A stretch of DNA of 16,697 nucleotides from Desulfobacteraceae bacterium UBA5616 (GCA_002423615.1 DIKO01000020.1:1-16697), one strand, 5' to 3'. Counted from the stretch's first letter, positions 7,923 through 14,991 are shown. Notes: a model not told the origin generated them from the letters alone. Program-made: numbers and translations.

Positions 7923-9035
7923 ATGATGCAAAAGAAAACCCTGTTGATCCTGTGCTTGATTTTTTGCTTTCTCACGGCCGGCCTGATTTCCGCATGCAGC
8001 CATTTCAAAGGAAACACCTTCAGCCGCTTTGATCCATCCGCCGAGGAATCGGCCGAATTCATGAGCAGCATCCGGCCTTATCTCGGGGATGCGTCCTCTC
8101 ATTATTCAATGGCCTGTTTTTTTCAACAGCGGAAAAAGCACGTCCTGGCTATAGAAGAATTCAGGACCGCCGTGCGCATCGATCCCAAATTCGTCAAAGC
8201 CTTAAACGGAATGGGGGTTTCCTATGACGCCCTGGGGGACCATGCCAAGGCTGTTGAATTGTACGAAACCGCACTGAAGGTGAATCCGGATCTGCCGTAT
8301 GTTCTGAACAACCTCGGGTATGCCCTTTTTCAGCAGGGCAAGCTGGACCGGGCGATTGAAACCTATCAAAAGGCAATTGCCCTAAACGCCGGGAATTCCC
8401 GTTACCACAACAATCTGGCGTTGGCCTATGCGCAAAAAGGCGAGCATGACAAGGCGTTTACCGAGTTCAAAACAGCCGGCGGCGAGAACCGGGCCCATCT
8501 GAACATGGCCCGGGTCGTGGACAAGAAGGATGTTGCCGCGGTTCACCTGGCCAAGGCCGCCGAAATAACCCGTGAAAGAAAAGCCGAAGCAGCCGTCCGG
8601 GATAATACCGATCCTCAGGAGAAAGTCCGGAAAATTCTGGATCAATTCGCGAAAAAGGAGCCTGCGCCCGTGCCTTCAACCGAAATCAGGACAGAAAGCA
8701 GTCAGGTCTCCCGGAATAAACCGGTCCTCCGGAGAACCATGATCGAAGTCTCCAACGGAAACGGCGTCCGGCGGATGGCCAAAAAAGTGGGAAACTACCT
8801 GAACGACAACCGGTTTGCCTTCATGTACCTCACCAATGCCGACCGTTTCAACCATCGGGAAACGATCATTTATTACCGCAGCGGGCATATCGAGGAAGCC
8901 CGTCTGGCCGCGCGTAAGCTCCCGGGCCGCCAGACATTGCAGCAAATTTCAGATGACGAACAAAGCGGCCCCGAAATCCGGGTGGTCATCGGCCAGGACC
9001 TGGTCCGCCATATCAACGTGTTCCAGAGAATTTGA
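7923..9035 (+). CDS. TPR lipoprotein with C-terminal LytR_C domain
   Basis: 370 residues from ATG 7923. GTG 7917 and ATG 7926 are also in frame, but TGAGG at 7913-7917 is correctly placed only for 7923 or 7926. A lipoprotein signal (LLILCLIFCFLTAGLISAC) puts the acylated Cys at 25. Three TPR-like units follow at ~60-165 (VKALNGMGVSYDALGDHAKAV, VLNNLGYALFQQGKLDRAI, YHNNLALAYAQKGEHDKAF). A charged linker then leads to a LytR_C-type domain at ~275-365: MIEVSNGNGVRRMAKKV, ADRFNHRETIIYYRSGHIEEA and EIRVVIGQDL. LytR_C domains accompany cell-wall proteins. The TPR plus LytR_C pairing behind tad genes suggests an outer-membrane or wall-associated pilus assembly factor. It is the last gene of the presumed operon. 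Confidence 0.85.
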   Translation: MMQKKTLLILCLIFCFLTAGLISACSHFKGNTFSRFDPSAEESAEFMSSIRPYLGDASSHYSMACFFQQRKKHVLAIEEFRTAVRIDPKFVKALNGMGVSYDALGDHAKAVELYETALKVNPDLPYVLNNLGYALFQQGKLDRAIETYQKAIALNAGNSRYHNNLALAYAQKGEHDKAFTEFKTAGGENRAHLNMARVVDKKDVAAVHLAKAAEITRERKAEAAVRDNTDPQEKVRKILDQFAKKEPAPVPSTEIRTESSQVSRNKPVLRRTMIEVSNGNGVRRMAKKVGNYLNDNRFAFMYLTNADRFNHRETIIYYRSGHIEEARLAARKLPGRQTLQQISDDEQSGPEIRVVIGQDLVRHINVFQRI

Positions 9036-9115
9036 AGCTGAATAATCAAGTTTTTACGTTATAATTCTTGATCCTGAGGGTTTATCTTAATAAAGCGGCA
9101 GTTAAAAATATCGCA

Positions 9116-9135
9116 ATCGTAATTCTTAATACGAT
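9116..9135. promoter_or_regulatory. Short palindrome in the AT-rich leader of the PAP2 gene
   Basis: ATCGTA at 9116-9121 is exactly repeated in inverse as TACGAT at 9130-9135 around 8 bases. A related 10-base direct repeat AATTCTTRAT occurs at 9062-9071 and 9121-9130. It could be an operator, but in AT-rich DNA short repeats arise by chance. Confidence 0.2.
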
Positions 9136-9196
9136 AAGGCATTTATGCTCCTTCGAGTTTCAGACTATTGCCGGTATGAAAGATATGAAATTGTTT

Positions 9197-9205
9197 GGGG
9201 GGGGG
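9197..9205 (+). repeat. G9 homopolymer upstream of the PAP2 gene
   Basis: Nine consecutive G in an otherwise AT-rich 216-base intergenic region, 46 bases before ATG 9252. Such tracts can change length by slippage. Confidence 0.7.
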
Positions 9206-9251
9206 ATTTAAATGCATCTATCAAATCCAGTGAAGTTGGCATCGCAAATTA

Positions 9252-10316
9252 ATGCCCTTTCAGAACCAAGTACAGACGATAAAGCTTAAACCCTGCCTTC
9301 GTGCTTTATTGTGGGTGTTTGGTTTTTCCCTATCATACATTGGAATCACCTGCTTTATAACTTATGTAATCCTTGATTGTAGGCAAATTGTTTTTGATAA
9401 ATATATAGGAGTATCATCTGTAATATACCTGTTTCTGTTTTTCGGTTTTTTATATTTCTATCCAGTATATGTGATGGTATTTATTCGCCCTGATCGCTTG
9501 TTCAAAGAAATTGCCCGCGGCTATTCACGTCATCTCCTGCGAACAGATCGCTTGATCTTTTCCATCCCGGTTATAATAATAATTCCAATCGTATATTCAG
9601 TTTATAGTTCATTCAAACGGCTTATCCCCGAGATTCATTATTTTCAATTTGACGCGGTATTTTGTTCAATAGATCGGAGCCTTTTTGTCGGTGTTGCACC
9701 ATGGCAGTTGTTGCAACCTATAATCGGTTACCCTTGGGTTACGGTAGCTGTAGATTGGCTTTATCATGACGTATGGCTTTATATGTTATTGCTCATGGTA
9801 TTATGGCATGCACAGGGGAAACACTCACTAAAAATCCGTGTACGGTTTTTTGTTAGCTATATTTTGGTTTGGGCTATTATCGGTAACCTGTTGGCGGTGC
9901 TGATGTCATCAGCAGGTCCATGTTATTTTGATCGCATTACCGGTTTGGTGAGTCCTTATAAACCACTGTTCGACTATCTTCAAAAGATCAATAACTATAA
10001 TACCCTGTCGTCTTTGGTTCTTCAGGAAAAACTCTGGTCGGGATTTGCACACAATTATTTCGATTATGGGGGCGGTATATCAGCTATGCCAAGCTTACAT
10101 GTAGCAACTTCTACGTTATTTGCTCTCAGTGCCCGAAATATTAGCCCGCTGTTAAGTAAATTGCTGTTCATCTACGCCAGTATCGTATTGATCGGATCGG
10201 TTCATTTGGGGTGGCATTATGCCGTGGATGGTTTGTTCTCTGTCCCTTGCACAATTCTTATATGGTGCGGCGTTGGAAGAATGCTAAATCGCGATTCTTT
10301 ACTGAAACATATTTAA
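9252..10316 (+). CDS. PAP2-superfamily membrane phosphatase/phosphotransferase (Aur1/Ipt1-like)
   Basis: 354 residues with several membrane segments (for example LLWVFGFSLSYIGITCFITYVI, VIYLFLFFGFLYFYPVYVMVFI, IFSIPVIIIIPIVYSVY, SYILVWAIIGNLLAVLM). Catalytic motifs of the PAP2 family are visible near the C-terminus: AMPSLHVA (S281, H283) and GSVHLGWHYAVDG (H318, H322, D326). The spacing and GGGISAMPSLH form resemble inositol-phosphotransferase-like PAP2_3 proteins, which move phospho-headgroups between lipids; a plain lipid phosphatase is also possible. An in-frame stop at 9231-9233 limits the N-terminus, leaving ATG 9252, which lacks a good ribosome site. The gene and its flanks are clearly more AT-rich than the neighbours on both sides, which suggests transfer. 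No functional partner is adjacent. Confidence 0.8.
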   Translation: MPFQNQVQTIKLKPCLRALLWVFGFSLSYIGITCFITYVILDCRQIVFDKYIGVSSVIYLFLFFGFLYFYPVYVMVFIRPDRLFKEIARGYSRHLLRTDRLIFSIPVIIIIPIVYSVYSSFKRLIPEIHYFQFDAVFCSIDRSLFVGVAPWQLLQPIIGYPWVTVAVDWLYHDVWLYMLLLMVLWHAQGKHSLKIRVRFFVSYILVWAIIGNLLAVLMSSAGPCYFDRITGLVSPYKPLFDYLQKINNYNTLSSLVLQEKLWSGFAHNYFDYGGGISAMPSLHVATSTLFALSARNISPLLSKLLFIYASIVLIGSVHLGWHYAVDGLFSVPCTILIWCGVGRMLNRDSLLKHI

Positions 10317-10380
10317 AAAATGGTAAAAGATAGGACAAAAATAAAATACAGAGAATCGGAACCGATCAAACCGGTCTGGG

Positions 10381-10446
10381 TCATGTTTTCAGGTCACTGA
10401 CCCACTTCAGGTTTTCCTGAATGAAGCTCGGGAATGGGCAGGCCGT
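10381..10446 (-). pseudogene. Fragment of an aldo/keto reductase 3' end
   Basis: Read on the - strand, this stretch encodes GLPIPEL, then after one extra base IQENLKWVSDLKT and a stop at 10383-10381. It matches the C-terminus GLPIPELIRENLEWVEDLESEL of the intact reductase at 11025-12059, with the stop at the equivalent place. At the DNA level about 36 of 45 aligned bases agree (my hand alignment), including 14 identical bases in a row. Homology fades upstream of GLPIP. It is a decayed relic of a second reductase copy, not a functional gene. Confidence 0.65.
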
Positions 10447-10457
10447 TTATCCTCCCC

Positions 10458-10484
10458 TTGAATCAACCAGACAAATGTTATACG
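10458..10484 (+). promoter_or_regulatory. Possible extended -10 promoter of the antitoxin gene
   Basis: TTGAAT (10458-10463) is followed after 15 bases by TATACG (10479-10484), preceded by TG at 10476-10477 as in an extended -10. It lies 36 bases before ATG 10521. The -35 spacing is short, so support is weak. Confidence 0.3.
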
Positions 10485-10520
10485 TTTATCGCACAGATCG
10501 TATTACATTTGGAGGTTTTT

Positions 10521-10766
10521 ATGAACACCATTCATTCAGCAATTGTCACAGTGTCTTCCAAGGGCTGGGTTGTCATTCCATCCTCAATCAGGCGAAAAAT
10601 CGGATTAAGACCAGGCACGAAGGTTAAAGTTACCGAAACGGAAGGTAAAATCGTTTTGACACCTCAGACCTGCGACCCTGTGGACGAGTTCTACGGCAAA
10701 CTGGCTGGGGGGGAGTCCCTTACAGCGGCCCTGTTGGCGGACAGGGCAGAGGAAAGAAAAGGGTAA
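10521..10766 (+). CDS. AbrB/MazE-fold antitoxin, VapB type
   Basis: 81 residues. The start is fixed by GGAGG at 10511-10515, five bases before ATG 10521; the frame is open further upstream but those residues look non-coding. Residues ~5-48 form the swapped-hairpin AbrB/SpoVT DNA-binding fold (VTVSSKGWVVIPSSIRRKIGLRPGTKVKV), which in antitoxins binds the operon's own promoter. The C-terminus (GGESLTAALLADRAEERKG) is the usual toxin-wrapping tail of VapB proteins whose partner is a PIN-domain VapC. The gene is complete, but the toxin gene behind it is truncated, leaving an orphan antitoxin. It may still repress its own promoter or neutralise VapC made elsewhere; both are inference. Confidence 0.85.
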   Translation: MNTIHSAIVTVSSKGWVVIPSSIRRKIGLRPGTKVKVTETEGKIVLTPQTCDPVDEFYGKLAGGESLTAALLADRAEERKG

Positions 10767-10991
10767 GATAGAGCCGGTGAGATTACCGAATTCATCCCCA
10801 GCTTGCCCGTCGAACTGATTGACGTAACCAAAGAACGCGTGATAGCTGCCGCCCGCGTGAAAGCCCGGCACCCTGTTTCCTATGCCGATGCTTTCGTCAT
10901 ATCCACAGCAATCGAGCTTACCGCCGTGATCCTTACCGGAGATCCGGAATTCAAGACAACCGAATCCCAGGCAGCCGTTCTGTGGCTTTGA
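10767..10991 (+). pseudogene. Truncated VapC toxin gene (PIN domain, N-terminal half missing)
   Basis: Immediately after the antitoxin stop (10764-10766), and in the same frame, the sequence encodes AGEITEFIPSLPVELIDV, then RVKARHPVSYADAF, TGDPEF and the ending AVLWL. These are the second half of a type II VapC ribonuclease of roughly 130-145 residues. The missing part is about the first 65-70 residues, including the N-terminal catalytic Asp and the following Glu. The later acidic residues of YADAF and TGDPEF remain. No ATG or GTG start is in frame; only TTG 10803 could serve, without a ribosome site. An active nuclease is not expected. The deletion junction appears to lie between about 10767 and 10775. 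Confidence 0.8.
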
Positions 10992-11008
10992 AGAGCAGCT
11001 TTAAACCT

Positions 11009-11036
11009 GTTCACCGTTCACAGTTCACAGTTCACT
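11009..11036. repeat. Four tandem GTTCACN heptamers at the reductase stop codon
   Basis: GTTCACC, GTTCACA, GTTCACA and GTTCACT follow one another without gaps. The array crosses the 3' end of the reductase gene, whose stop codon is at 11027-11025 on the - strand, so repeat-number changes would alter its last residues. Confidence 0.7.
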
Positions 11037-12059
11037 CTCCAAATCCTCGACCCATTCCAGATTTTCCCGGATCAGCTCGGGAATGGGAAGCCCATACGGG
11101 CACCGGGCTGCGCATTCGCCGCATTGGGTGCAGTTCAACGCCAGCTCCAGGCCTGCCTTTATCATGCCGCGTTCCAGAAATTCCGGCCCCATTCGTTTGA
11201 CCATGGACTTGATGCCCAGAATATGCTGGATGGGGATATGTTCGGTGCAGGGCTGGCAGTAGTCGCAGCGGCGGCAGAACACCCGGTCCGCCTTTTTCCG
11301 GATTTCGGCGATTTCCGCTTCTTCCCCGGGAGTTAATTCCCAGGCACCGCTTTCAAATATCTTCCAGTTTTCATCGAACAGGTCCTTGTTCTCCACACCC
11401 GGAATCAGCACGACACCGGGGCGGGACAGGGCGAATTTCAGGGCAAGCCGGGAATTGTCGATCATGCCGCCGGAAAAGGACTTCATGGCGATGACGCCGA
11501 TATTTTTGGCCAGGGCTTTGGGAATGACGTTGTCTTCGGCGGCCGGTTCCAGAAAGCTGAAACAGGCCATGACGGTTTCAAACAGGCCTTCTTCGATCAC
11601 CGTATCCAGCAGGTCCAGGCTGTGACTGGTAAGGCCGATATGATGGATCAGCCCCTGGTCCTTCGCTTTCAGCAACCCTTCCAGAGCGCCGTTCGGGCCG
11701 ATAACCGCCCGGTAATCTTTTTCATCCCTGACGAAATGGGTCTGGTAAAGGTCGATATGGCCCACCTGAAGTTCCTTTAAGCTGGTTTCAAGGTCTTTGA
11801 GCAGACCGTCCGCGGATTTGCTCTGGGATTTCGAGGCGATGACGACTTTCCCGTCGGTTTCCTTCAAGGCCCTTCCGATCCGCCGTTCGCTGGTGTTGTA
11901 GGCCCGGGACGTGTCGATGAAGTCAACCCCGGAACGGATGGCATGCAGTACCGTGTCGACGGCCTCTTTTTCCTTGACCCGCTGGATGGGAATTCCGCCG
12001 AATCCCATGCGGTTGATCTCAAGTCCGGTGTTTCCTAAAATTATTCTTTTCAACGGCAT
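11025..12059 (-). CDS. Aldo/keto reductase with C-terminal Fe-S domain
   Basis: 344 residues from the ATG at 12059-12057, where MPLKRIILGNTGLEINRMGFGG matches the normal family start. A strong AAGGAGG lies only two bases upstream, which is unusually close. In-frame ATGs further up (12080, 12098, 12137) would add up to 26 unconserved residues. The TIM-barrel reductase domain (~1-255) keeps the catalytic tetrad: D49 and Y54 in FIDTSRAYN, K77 in IASKS, H108 in YQTH. After it come CRRCDYCQPC (Cys 262, 265, 268, 271) and CTQCGECAARCPYG (Cys 310, 313, 316, 320), enough ligands for two Fe-S clusters. Proteins of this build probably exchange electrons through ferredoxin as well as NAD(P)H; the substrate is unknown. 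It is transcribed away from the acyl-CoA operon. Confidence 0.88.
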   Translation of the reverse strand: MPLKRIILGNTGLEINRMGFGGIPIQRVKEKEAVDTVLHAIRSGVDFIDTSRAYNTSERRIGRALKETDGKVVIASKSQSKSADGLLKDLETSLKELQVGHIDLYQTHFVRDEKDYRAVIGPNGALEGLLKAKDQGLIHHIGLTSHSLDLLDTVIEEGLFETVMACFSFLEPAAEDNVIPKALAKNIGVIAMKSFSGGMIDNSRLALKFALSRPGVVLIPGVENKDLFDENWKIFESGAWELTPGEEAEIAEIRKKADRVFCRRCDYCQPCTEHIPIQHILGIKSMVKRMGPEFLERGMIKAGLELALNCTQCGECAARCPYGLPIPELIRENLEWVEDLESEL

Positions 12060-12254
12060 TTCCTCCTTTTCACCGGGCATTGAATTATGCGTAGACATTG
12101 GATCATACGTCGCCGAAATTTGGCCATGGAGCACCAAAGAATGCCGGATTTTTGAAATCGCCCATATTTGGCCTTGCGCTGATTTTTCGTTTACGCTACA
12201 GATATTTGAAATTCAATATGACATACCGGACTTGATTTTGTAAAGATTTTCCTG

Positions 12255-12297
12255 CTTTCCCCCGGCCGCAACGGGTTTGATGCTTCCGGGGGGAAAG
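12255..12297. promoter_or_regulatory. Inverted repeat in the divergent intergenic region
   Basis: CTTTCCCCCGG (12255-12265) pairs with CCGGGGGGAAAG (12286-12297), an 11-base stem with one bulged G and a 20-base loop. A second perfect repeat TTTCAA/TTGAAA (12314-12319 and 12324-12329) lies just before the ribosome site of the dehydrogenase. Neither is followed by a T run, so a terminator is unlikely. They may be operator or leader structures. No convincing promoter boxes were found in the 280 bases between the divergent genes. Confidence 0.35.
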
Positions 12298-12339
12298 GGT
12301 TACCGGCGCAGGGTTTCAAACCATTGAAAGGAAGGTCAA

Positions 12340-13539
12340 ATGGATTTTAAATTTGGGGATAAGGCGGAAAAGCTCAGGGAAGAGGTGCGCGAGTTTGTAA
12401 AAAAGGAGACCCTCCACGACGAAATCCTGGTTCAGTACCAGGAAGAACATTCCGATGAACACTTCAAGTTTATCATGGAAATCGCCCGGAAACTCGCCGA
12501 AAAAAAATGGCTGACCCTTACCTGGCCAAGGGAATATGGTGGGCTGGGCGCATCCGTCGAGGAACGGCTGGCGTTTTTCGAGCAGGTGGGGTACTGGGCC
12601 ATCCCCGGCGTGGGCATGGGGGTTTCGGGAACCGGATGGGTGGGGCCCTCCCTGATGCTGTTCGGGACAAAGGAACAGAAGGAAAAGCACCTCCCCCTGA
12701 TCGCCTCCGGGTCTTCAGACGGCGTGTGGTGTACCGGCTACAGCGAGCCCGATTCGGGCAGCGATCTGGCGAGCCTGTCCACCATGGCGGTCCGGGACGG
12801 GGATGAATATGTGATCAACGGCCAGAAAGTCTGGACCAGTGCGGCCCACCGGGCCAGGTGGTGCTGGCTGGCCTGCCGGACCAATCCCGGCGCATCCAAG
12901 AAACATGACGGGATCAGCCTGATCATCGTGGACATGAAAGACCCCGGCGTCAAGGTCCTTCCCATTTACAACCTCATGGGGTTCCATTATTTCAATGAAA
13001 TTTTCTTCACCAATGTCCGGGTTCCGGTCGCCAACCTGGTGGGCGAGGAGAACAGGGGCTGGTATCACATCATGAAAGCCCTGGCCTTTGAAAGAAGCGT
13101 CCGGCCCATTTCGGCAACAGGGTCCATGCAGCGCTACCTGGACGAACTGGTCCACTATGCCAGGGAAACCGGTCAGATGAAGAATGCCGAACTCCGGCAT
13201 TTTCTGGCGGAACTGGCTTCCAACATCCGGGCCATGCGTCAATGCGTTTTCGAAACCATCTGGCGCGAGAGCGCCGGCATGCCCACGCCTTATGAATACA
13301 GCCGCGACAAGTACAACAACGACAACCTGACGGAACTCATCGGCATTACCGGGACAAATCTGATCGGGGCCTATTCCCAGATTGCGCCCATTGACAAGGA
13401 CAACCGGTGGACGAAGCTCAAAGGCGCGTTTGAAGGCATTTACTTTTCCAGCCCCGGAATGCGAAACGCCGCCGGAACGACGTTGACGCAGATGAACATC
13501 GTGGGGCAAATGGGCCTGGGGCTGCCCCGCTCCTACTGA
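12340..13539 (+). CDS. Acyl-CoA dehydrogenase family protein
   Basis: 399 residues, full length for an FAD-dependent acyl-CoA dehydrogenase, which makes the alpha,beta double bond in an acyl-CoA and passes electrons to ETF. The N-terminal helical domain carries WPREYGGLG (62-70). The middle beta domain has the FAD/substrate motif YSEPDSGSD (134-142) and NGQKVWTSAA (160-169). The C-terminal helical domain ends in AGTTLTQMNIVGQMGLGLPR, which replaces the common GGTSEIQRNIIAERVLGLPR. No Glu is seen at the usual C-terminal base position; instead E251 in ALAFERS falls where isovaleryl- and long-chain-type enzymes place the base. AAAGGA (12327-12332) supports ATG 12340. It starts the run followed by the transporter and ligase genes. 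The substrate is unknown. Confidence 0.92.
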   Translation: MDFKFGDKAEKLREEVREFVKKETLHDEILVQYQEEHSDEHFKFIMEIARKLAEKKWLTLTWPREYGGLGASVEERLAFFEQVGYWAIPGVGMGVSGTGWVGPSLMLFGTKEQKEKHLPLIASGSSDGVWCTGYSEPDSGSDLASLSTMAVRDGDEYVINGQKVWTSAAHRARWCWLACRTNPGASKKHDGISLIIVDMKDPGVKVLPIYNLMGFHYFNEIFFTNVRVPVANLVGEENRGWYHIMKALAFERSVRPISATGSMQRYLDELVHYARETGQMKNAELRHFLAELASNIRAMRQCVFETIWRESAGMPTPYEYSRDKYNNDNLTELIGITGTNLIGAYSQIAPIDKDNRWTKLKGAFEGIYFSSPGMRNAAGTTLTQMNIVGQMGLGLPRSY

Positions 13540-13582
13540 TTTGGGGCCGTACCCCAACTCGCCCTTTGCCGGCCGCATCCAA

Positions 13583-13625
13583 AAGGATCTTCGATGGATA
13601 AACCTCATGCTGGATCGAAGTCCTT
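13583..13625. repeat. Hairpin-forming repeat between dehydrogenase and transporter genes
   Basis: AAGGATCTTCGAT (13583-13595) pairs with ATCGAAGTCCTT (13614-13625), with one bulge and an 18-base loop. No T run follows. It may be an RNA-processing or attenuation structure within the operon; nothing else is seen in the 139-base gap. Confidence 0.4.
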
Positions 13626-13678
13626 CTCCGGCCGCCCCGGCATGGTTTTGAATTCACCTGGAAGCAGAAAGCCTGTGG

Positions 13679-14950
13679 ATGAAGCGGAAAATCTATTACG
13701 GATGGTGGGTCGTCATCTCCATGATGCCGGCGGCGCTGATTCAATCCGGCGCCATGTTTTACATTTTCGGGATTTTTTATGATCCCTTTTTAAAGGAATT
13801 CGGATGGAGCCGGTCGGAAGTGTCCGTGGCCCTGTCCATCTATCTTCTGACCTATGGGTTTGCCTCCCCGGTGGTCGGCCGGCTCACGGACCGTTTCGGG
13901 CCGAGGAGACTGATCGGCATCGGCGCTGTTGCGGGCGGACTGGCGTTCATGATTCTGGGACGCGCCACCGCTCTGTGGCAGATCTACGCCCTGTACTTCT
14001 TTCAGGGCCTGGCGTTTTCCGGATGCGGCCTGATTCCCATCAATACGGCCCTGGCCAACTGGTTTCACCGGAAACGGGGGACGGCCATGGGGATCGCCAT
14101 GACGGGCATTTCCCTGGGGGCCTTGATCATCACCCCCCTGGGCGGGATGATCCTGGCACATTTCGGGTGGCGGTCCACTTATCTGTTTCTCGGACTGCTG
14201 ACCTGGGGACTTGTGCCGCCCCTGGTGCTTTTTGTCATGAGAGACAGGCCGGAACAGATGGGCCTGCTTCCCGACGGGAGAATCCCGGAATCGGGTTCTC
14301 CGGCCGACTCCGGAAAACCACCCGGCCGGGATTCGAAAGAAATACCCGACTTCAGCTGGACCCCGACCCAGGCCGTACGGTCCCTTCATTTCTGGATGAT
14401 CGGTCTGTCTTACCTCATCATCCACATCGCCTTTTGTTCCGTTTTGACCCATGAGATCGTGTATCTGACGGATAAGGGAATTTCCGTTGCCGTGGCGGCA
14501 GCCGCACTGGGACTGACCGGCGGGGCGGGCGGTGCCGGAAAACTTTTTTTCGGGTATTTTTCAGACAAATTATCCCCCAGGATTATTGCCCCGTTATGTG
14601 CCGCCCTTCAGGTCATCGGTATGGCCCTTCTGCTGATGACCCATTCCAATGCCATGGTCTGGGTTTCCGCGGTGGTCTTCGGCTTCTGCATGGGCGGCCA
14701 TGCGGCCGTCATCCCCGTGGTGGTGGCCTATGTTTTCGGCGTCGGGTCCTTCGGCGCCATTTACGGGGGGATCTCCATGGGGGCTTCCATGGGAACGGCC
14801 ATCGCCCCGGTTCTGGCCGGGATTGCCTATGAAACCCTGGGAAATTACACCGTGCTTTTCTCAGGATGCATCTTGGCTTCCCTGGTGGCCGCCGGTTTAT
14901 TGTATTGGGCTGTTTCCTCGGCCAGGGTTCCAAAGGTCGAGGGCTTATAG
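13679..14950 (+). CDS. MFS transporter, OFA/monocarboxylate type
   Basis: 423 residues and about 12 membrane helices in two six-helix halves, split by a polar loop at ~190-230. The start KRKIYYGWWVV and the phrase FGWSRSEVSVALSIYLL are typical of oxalate/formate-antiporter and monocarboxylate-transporter families. The MFS motif A-like loop is GRLTDRFGPRR (67-77). HRKRGTAMGIAMTGISLG in helix 4-5 also fits. Such proteins carry small carboxylates across the inner membrane. Placed between an acyl-CoA dehydrogenase and an acyl-CoA ligase, it most likely imports the acid that the ligase activates. No strong Shine-Dalgarno is seen before ATG 13679 (GGAAG near 13660 is distant), so the exact start is less sure. 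Confidence 0.88.
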   Translation: MKRKIYYGWWVVISMMPAALIQSGAMFYIFGIFYDPFLKEFGWSRSEVSVALSIYLLTYGFASPVVGRLTDRFGPRRLIGIGAVAGGLAFMILGRATALWQIYALYFFQGLAFSGCGLIPINTALANWFHRKRGTAMGIAMTGISLGALIITPLGGMILAHFGWRSTYLFLGLLTWGLVPPLVLFVMRDRPEQMGLLPDGRIPESGSPADSGKPPGRDSKEIPDFSWTPTQAVRSLHFWMIGLSYLIIHIAFCSVLTHEIVYLTDKGISVAVAAAALGLTGGAGGAGKLFFGYFSDKLSPRIIAPLCAALQVIGMALLLMTHSNAMVWVSAVVFGFCMGGHAAVIPVVVAYVFGVGSFGAIYGGISMGASMGTAIAPVLAGIAYETLGNYTVLFSGCILASLVAAGLLYWAVSSARVPKVEGL

Positions 14951-14991
14951 AGTTTGAGTACAAACTGAAATACATCAAAAAGGAGGGTAAC

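Noticed and set aside
9036..9075. Possible terminator after the last tad-linked gene
   Set aside because: ATCAAG/CTTGAT can pair over six bases, but the loop is long and the T run lies inside it, so it does not look like an intrinsic terminator.
10392..10402. Perfect 11-base palindrome GGTCACTGACC as an operator
   Set aside because: It falls inside the reductase relic near its stop, is short, and has no partner copy by the antitoxin promoter.
10434..10520. N-terminal extension of the antitoxin by 29 codons
   Set aside because: The extension is not antitoxin-like and GGAGG at 10511-10515 sits correctly for ATG 10521.
12715..13608. 297-codon - strand frame opposite the acyl-CoA dehydrogenase
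   Set aside because: The + strand gene has full family motifs; the antisense translation has none.
14866..14991. 42-codon N-terminal extension of the acyl-CoA ligase
   Set aside because: It overlaps the transporter's 3' end and a strong AAAGGAGG precedes ATG 14992.
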